From the NCBI GenBank assembly GCA_028291265.1, contig JAQGIK010000188.1, positions 1 through 57,376 of the forward strand: a DNA stretch of 57,376 bases. Reading direction: 5' to 3'. This document shows positions 10,329-17,614 of the stretch, in pieces. The notes below the pieces were generated by a model. That model did no database searches, was not told the origin of the DNA, and saw only the letters and a list, made by a program, of their open reading frames with translations. Each line of letters begins with the position of its first letter. Position 1 is the first letter of the stretch. Made by a program: the position numbers and the translations under genes. The DNA is from Caulobacter sp. (GTDB taxonomy: Bacteria; Pseudomonadota; Alphaproteobacteria; Caulobacterales; Caulobacteraceae).

Positions 10329-11453
10329 GTGAACTTCGACTTCTCAGACGAGCAGAAGCAGCTGCGCGAGGAGGCCCGCCGCTTCCTCGCCGACCGCTGC
10401 CCGACCACCGCCGTGCGGGCGGTGCTGGAAGGTCCCGAGCCCTATGACAAGGCCCTGTGGAAGGGCCTGGCCGAGATGGGCTTCCTCGGCGCCGCCATTC
10501 CCGAGGAATACGGCGGCGTCGGCCTCGGCCACCTCGAACTCTGCGTCATCGCCGAGGAACTGGGCCGCGTCGTCGCGCCCGTGCCGATAGCGTCGTCCAT
10601 CTACCTCGCCGCCGAATTCCTGATGGCCGCCGGCAGCGAAGCCCAGAAGGCGGCCTGGCTGCCCAAGCTGGCCTCGGGCGAGGCGATCGGGACCTTCGCC
10701 CTGGCCGAAGGCATCGGCCGGGTCACCGAAGCCAACATCAAGGCCTCCGTCTCCGGCGGCAAGCTCAGCGGGACCAAGGTCCCCGTTCCGGACGGCGATG
10801 TCGCCGACGTGGCAGTCGTCGTGGCCCGCAGCGGCGGCCAGGTCGGCGTCTTCCTCGTCGACCTCAATGGACCGGGCGTCAGCCGCCAGGCCGTCGACAC
10901 CATCGACCCCAGCCGCAGCCAGGCCCGCATCAGCTTCGACGGCGCCCCGGCCGAGGCGCTGGGCGCCGCCGGCGAAGGCTGGAAGATCGCCGCCGACGTC
11001 ATGGACCGGGCCGCCGTGCTGGTCGCCTTCGAACAGGTCGGCGGGGCCGACCGGGCGCTGGAGATGGGCCGCGACTACGCGCTGGAGCGCATGGCCTTCG
11101 GCCGCCAGATCGGCAGCTTCCAGGCAGTCAAGCACATGCTGGCCGACATGTATGTGGCCGCCACGCTTGCCCGCTCCAACGCCTACTACGGCGCCTGGGC
11201 GCTCTCGACCGGCTCCCCCGAGCTGGCCGTGGCGGCGGCCACCGCGCGGGTCAGCGCCACCGACGCCTTCCAGCACTGCGCCAAGAACAACATCCAGGTG
11301 CATGGCGGCATGGGCTTCACCTGGGCCTTCGACTGCCACCTCTATTACCGCCGCTCGAACGCGCTGGCCCTGGGGCTCGGCTCCAAGTCGACCTGGGAAG
11401 ACCTGCTGATCGATCGCCTGCGCAAGCGCAACGAATCCCCGGCCGCGGCCTGA
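10329..11453 (+). CDS. Acyl-CoA dehydrogenase family protein (pair 1, subunit without clear catalytic Glu)
   Basis: FAD-dependent acyl-CoA dehydrogenase fold, 374 residues from the GTG at 10329, which has a GGGAG ribosome site; starts further upstream lack one. FDFSDEQKQLREEARRFL opens the N-terminal helical domain, and QVHGGMGFTWAFDCHLYYRR is the FAD-contacting C-terminal motif. The YEG-type catalytic Glu near the C-terminus is not visible. It is followed after 15 bases by a second dehydrogenase, the arrangement of alpha2beta2 enzymes known from steroid side-chain degradation. I infer a heteromeric enzyme; the substrate is unknown. Confidence 0.88.
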   Translation: MNFDFSDEQKQLREEARRFLADRCPTTAVRAVLEGPEPYDKALWKGLAEMGFLGAAIPEEYGGVGLGHLELCVIAEELGRVVAPVPIASSIYLAAEFLMAAGSEAQKAAWLPKLASGEAIGTFALAEGIGRVTEANIKASVSGGKLSGTKVPVPDGDVADVAVVVARSGGQVGVFLVDLNGPGVSRQAVDTIDPSRSQARISFDGAPAEALGAAGEGWKIAADVMDRAAVLVAFEQVGGADRALEMGRDYALERMAFGRQIGSFQAVKHMLADMYVAATLARSNAYYGAWALSTGSPELAVAAATARVSATDAFQHCAKNNIQVHGGMGFTWAFDCHLYYRRSNALALGLGSKSTWEDLLIDRLRKRNESPAAA

Positions 11454-11468
11454 TAGGGACATAGAGAC

Positions 11469-12725
11469 ATGAACTTCGACGACACCCCCGAAGAAGCCGC
11501 CTTCCGCGCCACCGCCCGCGCCTGGCTCGACGCCAATGCCCCCAAGGAGCTGGAGGCCGATCTCAAGAAGAGCGGCTTTGCCGGCATCAATGTCGGGGCC
11601 CGCGATCCGCTGCAGCTGTCCAAGGCCTGGCAGAAGAAGAAGCAGGAAGCCGGCTGGGCCTGCCTGCACTGGCCGACCGAATACGGCGGCCGCGGCGCCA
11701 CCCCCATCGAGCGGGTGATCTGGGGCCAGGAAGAGGGGCCGTTCGGCGCCCTGTCCGGCACCTTCATCATCGGCCACGGCATGTGCGGCCCGACCCTGAT
11801 GGCCTGGGCCAGCGAGGAGCATAAGCGGCGCCTGCTGCCGACCATGGCCAGCGGCGAGCACATCTGGTGCCAGCTGTTCAGCGAACCGGCGGGCGGCTCG
11901 GACCTGGCGGGACTCCGGACCCGCGCCGAGAAAGCCACCGATGGCGCCGACGACTGGATCATCAACGGCCAGAAGATCTGGACCAGCGGCGCCCAGCATT
12001 CGGACTACGGCATCCTGATCACCCGCACCGACCCCAATGTGCCCAAGCACAAGGGCCTGACCATGTTCTGGCTGGACATGAAGTCGCCCGGCGTCGAGGT
12101 GAGGCCCATCAAGCAGGCCAACGGCCAGTCGGGCTTCAACGAGGTCTATTTCACCGACGTCCGCATCCCCGACAACCAGCGCCTCGGCGCTGTGGGGCAG
12201 GGCTGGTCGGTGTCGCTGACCACCCTGATGAACGAGCGGCTGTCGATCGGGTCGGGCATGCCGACCGGCTTCCCCGAGCTGTTCGACTACTGCATGACCC
12301 TGCAGACCCAGGACGGTCCGGCCATCGACGACGCCGCCGTGCGCTCGCGCCTGGCCCAGTACGCGGTCAAGGCCAGCGGCCTGAAGTACACCGGCATGCG
12401 GGCGATCAGCGCTCTCAGCAAGGGCGAGACGCCCGGGCCGGAGAACAGCATCGGCAAGCTGGTCGCCGGGGCCACCATGCAGGAGCTGGCGATGTTCGCG
12501 CTCGACCTGCAGGGCCAGGCCGGGGTGTTCACCGACCCGGCCGACGCCGACGCCGGCGGCCGCTTCCAGGCCATGCTGCTGCGCTCGCCGGCCACCCGCG
12601 TCGAGGGCGGCACCGACGAGATTCTGCGCAACATCATCGCCGAACGCGTGCTGGGCCTGCCCGGCGACATCCGCGTCGACAAGGACGTGGCGTTCAAGGA
12701 CATTCCCACCAGCGGACGGGCGTAG
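11469..12725 (+). CDS. Acyl-CoA dehydrogenase (pair 1, second subunit)
   Basis: Acyl-CoA dehydrogenase of 418 residues. It shows WCQLFSEPAGGSDLAGLRTRAE (middle-domain FAD/substrate loop), GWSVSLTTLMNERLSIG, and near the C-terminus RVEGGTDEILRNIIAERVLGLP, which provides the acidic active-site and FAD contacts. It sits 15 bases downstream of the preceding dehydrogenase and is probably cotranscribed, forming one heteromeric complex. The length exceeds classical 380-residue enzymes owing to a longer middle region. Confidence 0.9.
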   Translation: MNFDDTPEEAAFRATARAWLDANAPKELEADLKKSGFAGINVGARDPLQLSKAWQKKKQEAGWACLHWPTEYGGRGATPIERVIWGQEEGPFGALSGTFIIGHGMCGPTLMAWASEEHKRRLLPTMASGEHIWCQLFSEPAGGSDLAGLRTRAEKATDGADDWIINGQKIWTSGAQHSDYGILITRTDPNVPKHKGLTMFWLDMKSPGVEVRPIKQANGQSGFNEVYFTDVRIPDNQRLGAVGQGWSVSLTTLMNERLSIGSGMPTGFPELFDYCMTLQTQDGPAIDDAAVRSRLAQYAVKASGLKYTGMRAISALSKGETPGPENSIGKLVAGATMQELAMFALDLQGQAGVFTDPADADAGGRFQAMLLRSPATRVEGGTDEILRNIIAERVLGLPGDIRVDKDVAFKDIPTSGRA

Positions 12726-12847
12726 CCCGTCCGGGGCCGACCAGCGGCCGGGCTTAGCGCCCGTTCGTGGTGAACTTGCGGCCGGACCTAAGGAGCCAGA
12801 CGGACAGCGGTTGAACTACTCGAACCATCGCTGCTCGACGGCTTGGT

Positions 12848-13477
12848 TCAGGTCGGTTCGCCGCTCTCCACCCAAAGGGCCATAGCGGTCATTAGCTCCT
12901 TGGTCGGGTAGTCTTGGATATCGTCGTCGGAAAACCCAGCGGCCAGTTGCTGTCCGTAGTGCCAACCTTGGAAGTCGACGTACTTGCCAAGCACTTGGCT
13001 TGCCCCAACTGCCGGAGCGTCAGCTTCGCTTACAAGCCAGTTTCGGACTTTTCTGACGGCCGTTTCAAAACTTCCGCCGTGCTTTTCAATGTCGCAGCCA
13101 GCAATGTCGGAAAGTGCGGCTTGATAGCGGTACTGACGTTCTTCCAGAATTAGAATTCTCTTATCGGCATGGCGACCGCCCAAATATTGGCGACAGCCGT
13201 AGTCGATCCCAAGCTCAAAGGGCATATTTAGCCGATAGCTTTCACCCTTTTTAGTGGCTTGGCACCGGCTCAAGTCATGAATTGAGAACTTGGACGCCTC
13301 AATAAGTTCTCTGATTTTCTCGAGTCTGTTCTCGGCCGCGTTGCTTCGTTCGCGAGATATGCGGGGATGAAAACCCAAATAGATAATCGTGAACAGGACA
13401 GCCTGTAGGATCGGATCGTAATCTTTATCAAACGGGCAGTTGATGAAGACGCATTTCTCGAAGGCTGGCTCCGCCAC
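12848..13477 (-). CDS. TIR/nucleoside-deoxyribosyltransferase-like Rossmannoid protein, possible defence effector
   Basis: A 209-residue protein of an unnamed but recurrent pattern. It has VFINCPFDKDYDPILQAVLF at the start, RLEKIRELIEASKFSIHDLS (about 51-70), then RLNMPFELGIDYG with a Glu where TIR/NDT-like enzymes keep their catalytic acid, and later ILILEERQYRYQAALSDIAG. I infer a TIR/SLOG-like nucleotide- or NAD-handling fold. The C-terminal 60 residues look like an extra helical domain. The start is a GTG preceded by AAGGG inside the stop region of the upstream DUF2188 gene, so the two form an operon. Base composition is visibly AT-richer than the neighbours, suggesting transfer. Function is unproven. 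Confidence 0.6.
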   Translation of the reverse strand: MAEPAFEKCVFINCPFDKDYDPILQAVLFTIIYLGFHPRISRERSNAAENRLEKIRELIEASKFSIHDLSRCQATKKGESYRLNMPFELGIDYGCRQYLGGRHADKRILILEERQYRYQAALSDIAGCDIEKHGGSFETAVRKVRNWLVSEADAPAVGASQVLGKYVDFQGWHYGQQLAAGFSDDDIQDYPTKELMTAMALWVESGEPT

Positions 13478-13480
13478 TCG

Positions 13481-13705
13481 CTAGCCCTTGGGCGGAAACG
13501 GATCGGAGCCATAAGAATCGCGCTCCCTAATCCTCCCGTCACGGCCGTGGATGAAGACCTCAGTCTTCTGATTCTGGGCGATATTCCTTGCGCGATCAAT
13601 CGCTTCGCGTTGGGTATCAACGACTACTGTAGCCTTGGTAGCCCCTGCCTTACGAACGCTCCACTTGCCGCCGCTAGGCACGACGTGCTGACTTCCCTTC
13701 GCCAC
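13481..13705 (-). CDS. DUF2188 domain protein
   Basis: Small basic protein of 74 residues, starting at the GTG at 13705 with GGGAG eight bases upstream; a longer ATG form from 13765 is possible but its extra residues are not conserved-looking. The sequence QHVVPSGGKWSVRKAGA, DTQREAIDRARNIAQNQ, IHGRDGRIRERDSYG and DPFPPKG is the complete DUF2188 signature. The domain's function is unknown; it occurs widely in mobile DNA. It is first in a two-gene unit with the TIR-like gene, in the same AT-richer island. Confidence 0.8.
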   Translation of the reverse strand: MAKGSQHVVPSGGKWSVRKAGATKATVVVDTQREAIDRARNIAQNQKTEVFIHGRDGRIRERDSYGSDPFPPKG

Positions 13706-13822
13706 GATCAATGCTCCCGCTTCGGCTCTCGAAGATAACATTGGAATTGCCTGCCAGCCAGTCAAGAGAGGGCGCGGAGCGCCATCGTGCTTGAGGTCAT
13801 GATTGTCTCCGGGGCATCATCG

Positions 13823-14764
13823 CTATGGCCCGCGATGGTTGAGGAAGACCCCGCCCAGCCGGGCGCCGCCAACGGGGCCGTCCGAACAGCTGTCGCAATG
13901 GTCGACCTCCTCCACCCGGCCGAGCGGCCCGCGCCGCATCGGGGCGACGGCGAAGATGGTGGTGCCGACGATCGTGCCGCGCAGGCAGCGTTTGGTGGTG
14001 TTCATGGTGATGGCGGTCTCGGTGCGGGAGACCTCGATGTGGCTGTAGCCGGCGTTGACCCCGCCGGCGTCGGCGACCAGCCTGGCCTGGCCCAGCCGGG
14101 TCCCGCGGAAGACCACCCGCCCGGTGCAGGTTTCGCTGCTCCCCGTTGCGCTGATGACGTCGGGGGTGACGCTGTCGAGGTGCGGCCGCTGGAAGAGCAG
14201 CAGCTGGACATCGGCGATCTTGAGCAGGCGCGCGCCGGCCGGCGCCGAGGGCGCGTCCGGACAGCCGGTCGGCTGGCCGGTGAGGCGGTCGACGCAGGTT
14301 TTCTGCGGCGCGGGCGGGTTCCTGACGACCAGCTGCGGCGGCTCGGGCGCCAGCGCCTCCAGGCGGACGCGGGTCCCGGGACCTGTGACGGTCGGCAGGT
14401 TGAAGACGACGCGCAGGCCGCCGCCGGATGGGCACTGGCTCATCGAGGTCGGCGCCAGGCGGGTTCCGTTGGCCAGGACGATCCCGACGCTGGTGACGTC
14501 CTGCATCCGGTCGCCCCGCAGGATCAGCGCCGTCGGCCCGTCGAAGATATCGGCCGTGCCCTGATAGCCGCCGCTCGGCGCAAAGACGATGCCGCGCGAC
14601 TGGCAGTCGGTGGTCGAGGCGTGGAGGCTTTCGAGCCGCGCCGGTTGCTGGGTCAGCACCGAGGCGACCGGCGGGTTGGGGACCGGCTGGGCCGCTCCCT
14701 GGCCGGCGATGAGGGCCAGTACCGAGGTTGCGACGCCGAGCGCCGCCATGCGCGAATGGGTCAT
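13823..14764 (-). CDS. Secreted protein of unknown function
   Basis: A 313-residue protein with a clear signal peptide (MTHSRMAALG, hydrophobic core, likely cut after GQGAAQ near residue 26). The mature part is rich in beta-type, Gly/Thr sequence, with two similar-looking units around DGPTALILRGDRMQDVTSVG and VVFRGTRLGQARLVADAGG, reminiscent of IPT/TIG-like folds. Several cysteines (about six in pairs) suggest disulfides in the periplasm or outside. It is divergent from the following dehydrogenase and is not recognised as a named family. The frame stays open upstream of the ATG, but that part is antisense to the dehydrogenase. Confidence 0.65.
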   Translation of the reverse strand: MTHSRMAALGVATSVLALIAGQGAAQPVPNPPVASVLTQQPARLESLHASTTDCQSRGIVFAPSGGYQGTADIFDGPTALILRGDRMQDVTSVGIVLANGTRLAPTSMSQCPSGGGLRVVFNLPTVTGPGTRVRLEALAPEPPQLVVRNPPAPQKTCVDRLTGQPTGCPDAPSAPAGARLLKIADVQLLLFQRPHLDSVTPDVISATGSSETCTGRVVFRGTRLGQARLVADAGGVNAGYSHIEVSRTETAITMNTTKRCLRGTIVGTTIFAVAPMRRGPLGRVEEVDHCDSCSDGPVGGARLGGVFLNHRGP

Positions 14765-14923
14765 GATCGTCCCCTTGAGGATTGCCTTGAACAGAAGGGG
14801 AGGGTGGCCGCGAAGGGTGGAGGTGACATCGGCCATTTGGCTCATCCCTATGTCGCCTCGCGGACGTTTCCGGGGTTGCCTTCCGCAGGCGCCGCCTGTG
14901 ATCCTGCGCTCAGGGAGAGCTGC

Positions 14924-16036
14924 ATGATCGATTTCGACCTGACCGAAGAGCAGGCCATGATCCGCGAGAGCCTGTTGGGCTTCGCGGCCGAGGTGCTGGC
15001 GCCGAAAGCGCGGGCCATCGACGAGGCGGGCGAGATGCCGGCCGACGTCATCCAGGCCGGCTGGGAGCTGGGCCTGATCGCCGCCTCGATCCCCGAGGAG
15101 TACGGCGGGGCCGGCGGCGACCGCTCCTGCATGACCAATGCGGTGATCCTCGAGGCCCTGGGCGGCGGCTGCGCCTCCCAGGGCGTGGCGATCATGGCGC
15201 CGGGCCAGTTCGTCGGGGCGCTGATCGACTTTGGCACGGACGAGCAGAAGGCAGAGCATCTTCCCAAGTTCGCCGGCAACGATCCGGTGGCCGCCAGTGT
15301 GGCGATCCAGGAAGGCCAGTTCGGCTTCTCGGCCGAGAAGCTGCGGACCACGGCCAAACGCAGCGGCAACGGCTTCATCCTCAATGGCGAGAAGCGCCTG
15401 GTGCCGCTCGGCGACCGGGCCAGTCACTTCCTGGTTCTGGCCCGCGACGAGGACGGCGACGGCATCGGCGCGGTGCAGGCCTACATCGTGCCCCGCGACG
15501 CCAAAGGCCTTACCGTTTCACCCGAGAGCGGCTCGATGGGCCTCAAGCCCGTGCCGCAGTCGAAGGTCACCCTCGACAACGTCGAACTGCCCGGCTCGGC
15601 CCGGCTGGGCGGCGGCGCCGGCATCGACGCCCTGAAGCTGGTCAACCAGGCGCGGATCGGGGCGGCGGCGCTGGCCGTCGGGCTGTCACGGCAGGCCACC
15701 GACTTCGCCATCCCTTACGCCAAGGACCGCGTCGCGTTCGGCGAGCCGATCGCCAAGAAGCAGTCGATCGCCTTCATGCTGGCCGACATGCACATCGAGT
15801 GCGAGGCCATGCGCTGGATGGTCTGGAAGGCCGCCAGCCTACTGGAGCATGACGATCCGGGCGCGGCCAAGGCCTGCGCCCTGGCCCAGGACTATGTGCG
15901 CCGGCGGTCGATCAAGGTCGCCGACGACGCCCTGCAGATCTTCGGCGGCCACGGCTTCATCCGCGACCTGCCGCTGGAGATGTGGCTGCGCAACGCCCGC
16001 ACCCTGACCGTCCTCGACGGTCCGGTCTCGGTCTGA
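14924..16036 (+). CDS. Acyl-CoA dehydrogenase family protein (pair 2, subunit without clear catalytic Glu)
   Basis: Acyl-CoA dehydrogenase of 370 residues from the ATG at 14924 (MIDFDLTEEQAMIRESL), with the ribosome site AGGGAGAG. LGLIAASIPEEYGGAGGDRS and ALQIFGGHGFIRDLPLEMWLRNAR are family hallmarks. The protein ends shortly after in VLDGPVSV, so the canonical YEG catalytic Glu is missing or replaced by Asp. The next gene, 12 bases on, is a dehydrogenase with an intact YEGTGQIQRL. A heteromeric pair is inferred. It could be an alternative-chain enzyme on its own. Confidence 0.87.
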   Translation: MIDFDLTEEQAMIRESLLGFAAEVLAPKARAIDEAGEMPADVIQAGWELGLIAASIPEEYGGAGGDRSCMTNAVILEALGGGCASQGVAIMAPGQFVGALIDFGTDEQKAEHLPKFAGNDPVAASVAIQEGQFGFSAEKLRTTAKRSGNGFILNGEKRLVPLGDRASHFLVLARDEDGDGIGAVQAYIVPRDAKGLTVSPESGSMGLKPVPQSKVTLDNVELPGSARLGGGAGIDALKLVNQARIGAAALAVGLSRQATDFAIPYAKDRVAFGEPIAKKQSIAFMLADMHIECEAMRWMVWKAASLLEHDDPGAAKACALAQDYVRRRSIKVADDALQIFGGHGFIRDLPLEMWLRNARTLTVLDGPVSV

Positions 16037-16048
16037 GGAGAGAAGAAC

Positions 16049-17242
16049 ATGGCTGACTTCCGCTTCTCCGACATCGACCAGCAGATCCTCGACAAGGTGG
16101 TCGAGGTCGGCAATTCGACCGAGAGCCACACCCGCTACTACGAGGACCACGAGCACGAGAGCCCGCCGGCCCGGCTGGAGGGCGAGCGCGGCTTCGAGGA
16201 GGTCTTCCCCATGCTTGGGCAGCGCAAGCCCGACGACACGCCGATGATGACCTTCATGATGGCCGTCAGCATGGCCCGGGGCTCCTCGCGCGGCGTCGTG
16301 CGGGGTCTTGGCCTCGCCATGCCGATGGGCCGGGCCAGCGGGCTCGGCAACGCCGCCCTGCAGTCGGCCGGCACGCCCGAGCAGAAGGCCAAATGGGGCG
16401 ACCTCTTCCTCTCGATGTCGATCACCGAGCCCAACGTCGGCTCCGACACCAAGGCCATCCAGGCCACCGCCTACCTCGACGGCGACGAGTGGGTGATCAA
16501 CGGCGACAAGATCTTCGTCACCGACGGGGTCAAGTGCGACGGGGCCATCGTCTGGGCGACCATCGACAAGTCGGCGGGCCGGGCCGGCATCAAGTCGTTC
16601 CTGGTGCTGAAGGGCGCGCCCGGCTTCGAACTGGTGCGGCAGGAGAAGAAGCTCGGCATCCGGGCTTCGGATACGGCGGCGTACAGTTTCCGCGACTGCC
16701 GGGTGCCGCGCGACAGCGTGCTCGGCGGCGACGAGACGGTGCCCAAGGATGGCGGCTCGGCCGGCTACAAGGGGGTGATGAAGACCTTCAACATGACGCG
16801 GCCTGCCGTGGCCTCGGGCGGCGTCTCCAAGGCCAAGGGGGCGTTCGAGTTCGCCCGCGAGGCGCTGGCCGCCGAGGGGGTCGAGGTCGACTGGAGCAAG
16901 AGCTTCAACCAGCGCTCCGCCGTCGAGCAGAAGCTGATCGAGCTGGAGGCCGACACCGAGGCCGCGGCGCTGACCGTGCTGCACGCCGCCTGGCTCAGCG
17001 ACAAGCGCCGGCCCAACAACCTCGAAAGCTCGGTCTGCAAGGCCAAGGGCGGCGACGTCTGCCGGACGGTCACGCAGGGGGCCATGGAGGTGCTGGGCGG
17101 CATGTCGGTCAGCCACGACCACCTGGTCGAGAAGTACCTGCGCGATGGCCGCATCAGCGACATCTACGAGGGCACCGGCCAGATCCAGCGGCTGATCATC
17201 GCCCGCGAAATCCTCGGGTACTCTTCCGAGGAACTGACCTAG
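16049..17242 (+). CDS. Acyl-CoA dehydrogenase (pair 2, catalytic subunit)
   Basis: A 397-residue acyl-CoA dehydrogenase. SITEPNVGSDTKAIQATAY (about 128-146) is the FAD/substrate loop, VLGGMSVSHDHLVEKYLRDG the FAD-contacting helix, and DIYEGTGQIQRLIIAREILG carries the MCAD-type catalytic Glu. The N-terminus (NSTESHTRYYEDHEHESPPAR) differs from typical short-chain enzymes. It is cotranscribed with the preceding dehydrogenase (12-base gap), and its stop overlaps the convergent membrane-protein gene by four bases. Confidence 0.92.
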   Translation: MADFRFSDIDQQILDKVVEVGNSTESHTRYYEDHEHESPPARLEGERGFEEVFPMLGQRKPDDTPMMTFMMAVSMARGSSRGVVRGLGLAMPMGRASGLGNAALQSAGTPEQKAKWGDLFLSMSITEPNVGSDTKAIQATAYLDGDEWVINGDKIFVTDGVKCDGAIVWATIDKSAGRAGIKSFLVLKGAPGFELVRQEKKLGIRASDTAAYSFRDCRVPRDSVLGGDETVPKDGGSAGYKGVMKTFNMTRPAVASGGVSKAKGAFEFAREALAAEGVEVDWSKSFNQRSAVEQKLIELEADTEAAALTVLHAAWLSDKRRPNNLESSVCKAKGGDVCRTVTQGAMEVLGGMSVSHDHLVEKYLRDGRISDIYEGTGQIQRLIIAREILGYSSEELT

Positions 17243-17610
17243 GCCGGCGCCTTCTGCGGCAGGATGATCGCCGCGATCATCCCGGCCACCGAGACGAAGA
17301 AGGCCAGGCCGAGCAGGCCGGTCAGCGGGCCCATGTCGAAGTTGCCGGGGTTGGAACTGGCCGGGTCGATCAGCTTGCCGAAGAAGCTGCCGTAGATCAT
17401 GCCGGCGTTGGCCCCCCAGCCGGCGGCGAACAGGGCCCGGTTGCGTAAGCTGTCGGTGCGCATGAACCAGGCCCCGAGCAGCAGCAGGCCGCCGATCAGG
17501 TAGTCGTCGACGACGAAGACCAGCGGCCGCCCGGCCCCCCAGCTTCGCCAGGTCTCGCCGAGGATCAGCGACAGGGCCTGGATGACGGCGATGAGGCGCA
17601 GGAACGGCAT
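17239..17610 (-). CDS. Small four-helix membrane protein, unknown function
   Basis: A 123-residue hydrophobic protein with about four membrane segments (roughly 4-18, 33-50, 60-78 and 92-115) and a short polar loop near DPASSNPGNFDMG. No family was recognised. It starts four bases after the M14 peptidase stop, so it is probably the last gene of that transcript. Its own stop overlaps the convergent dehydrogenase gene. Confidence 0.65.
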   Translation of the reverse strand: MPFLRLIAVIQALSLILGETWRSWGAGRPLVFVVDDYLIGGLLLLGAWFMRTDSLRNRALFAAGWGANAGMIYGSFFGKLIDPASSNPGNFDMGPLTGLLGLAFFVSVAGMIAAIILPQKAPA

Positions 17611-17614
17611 GGGG

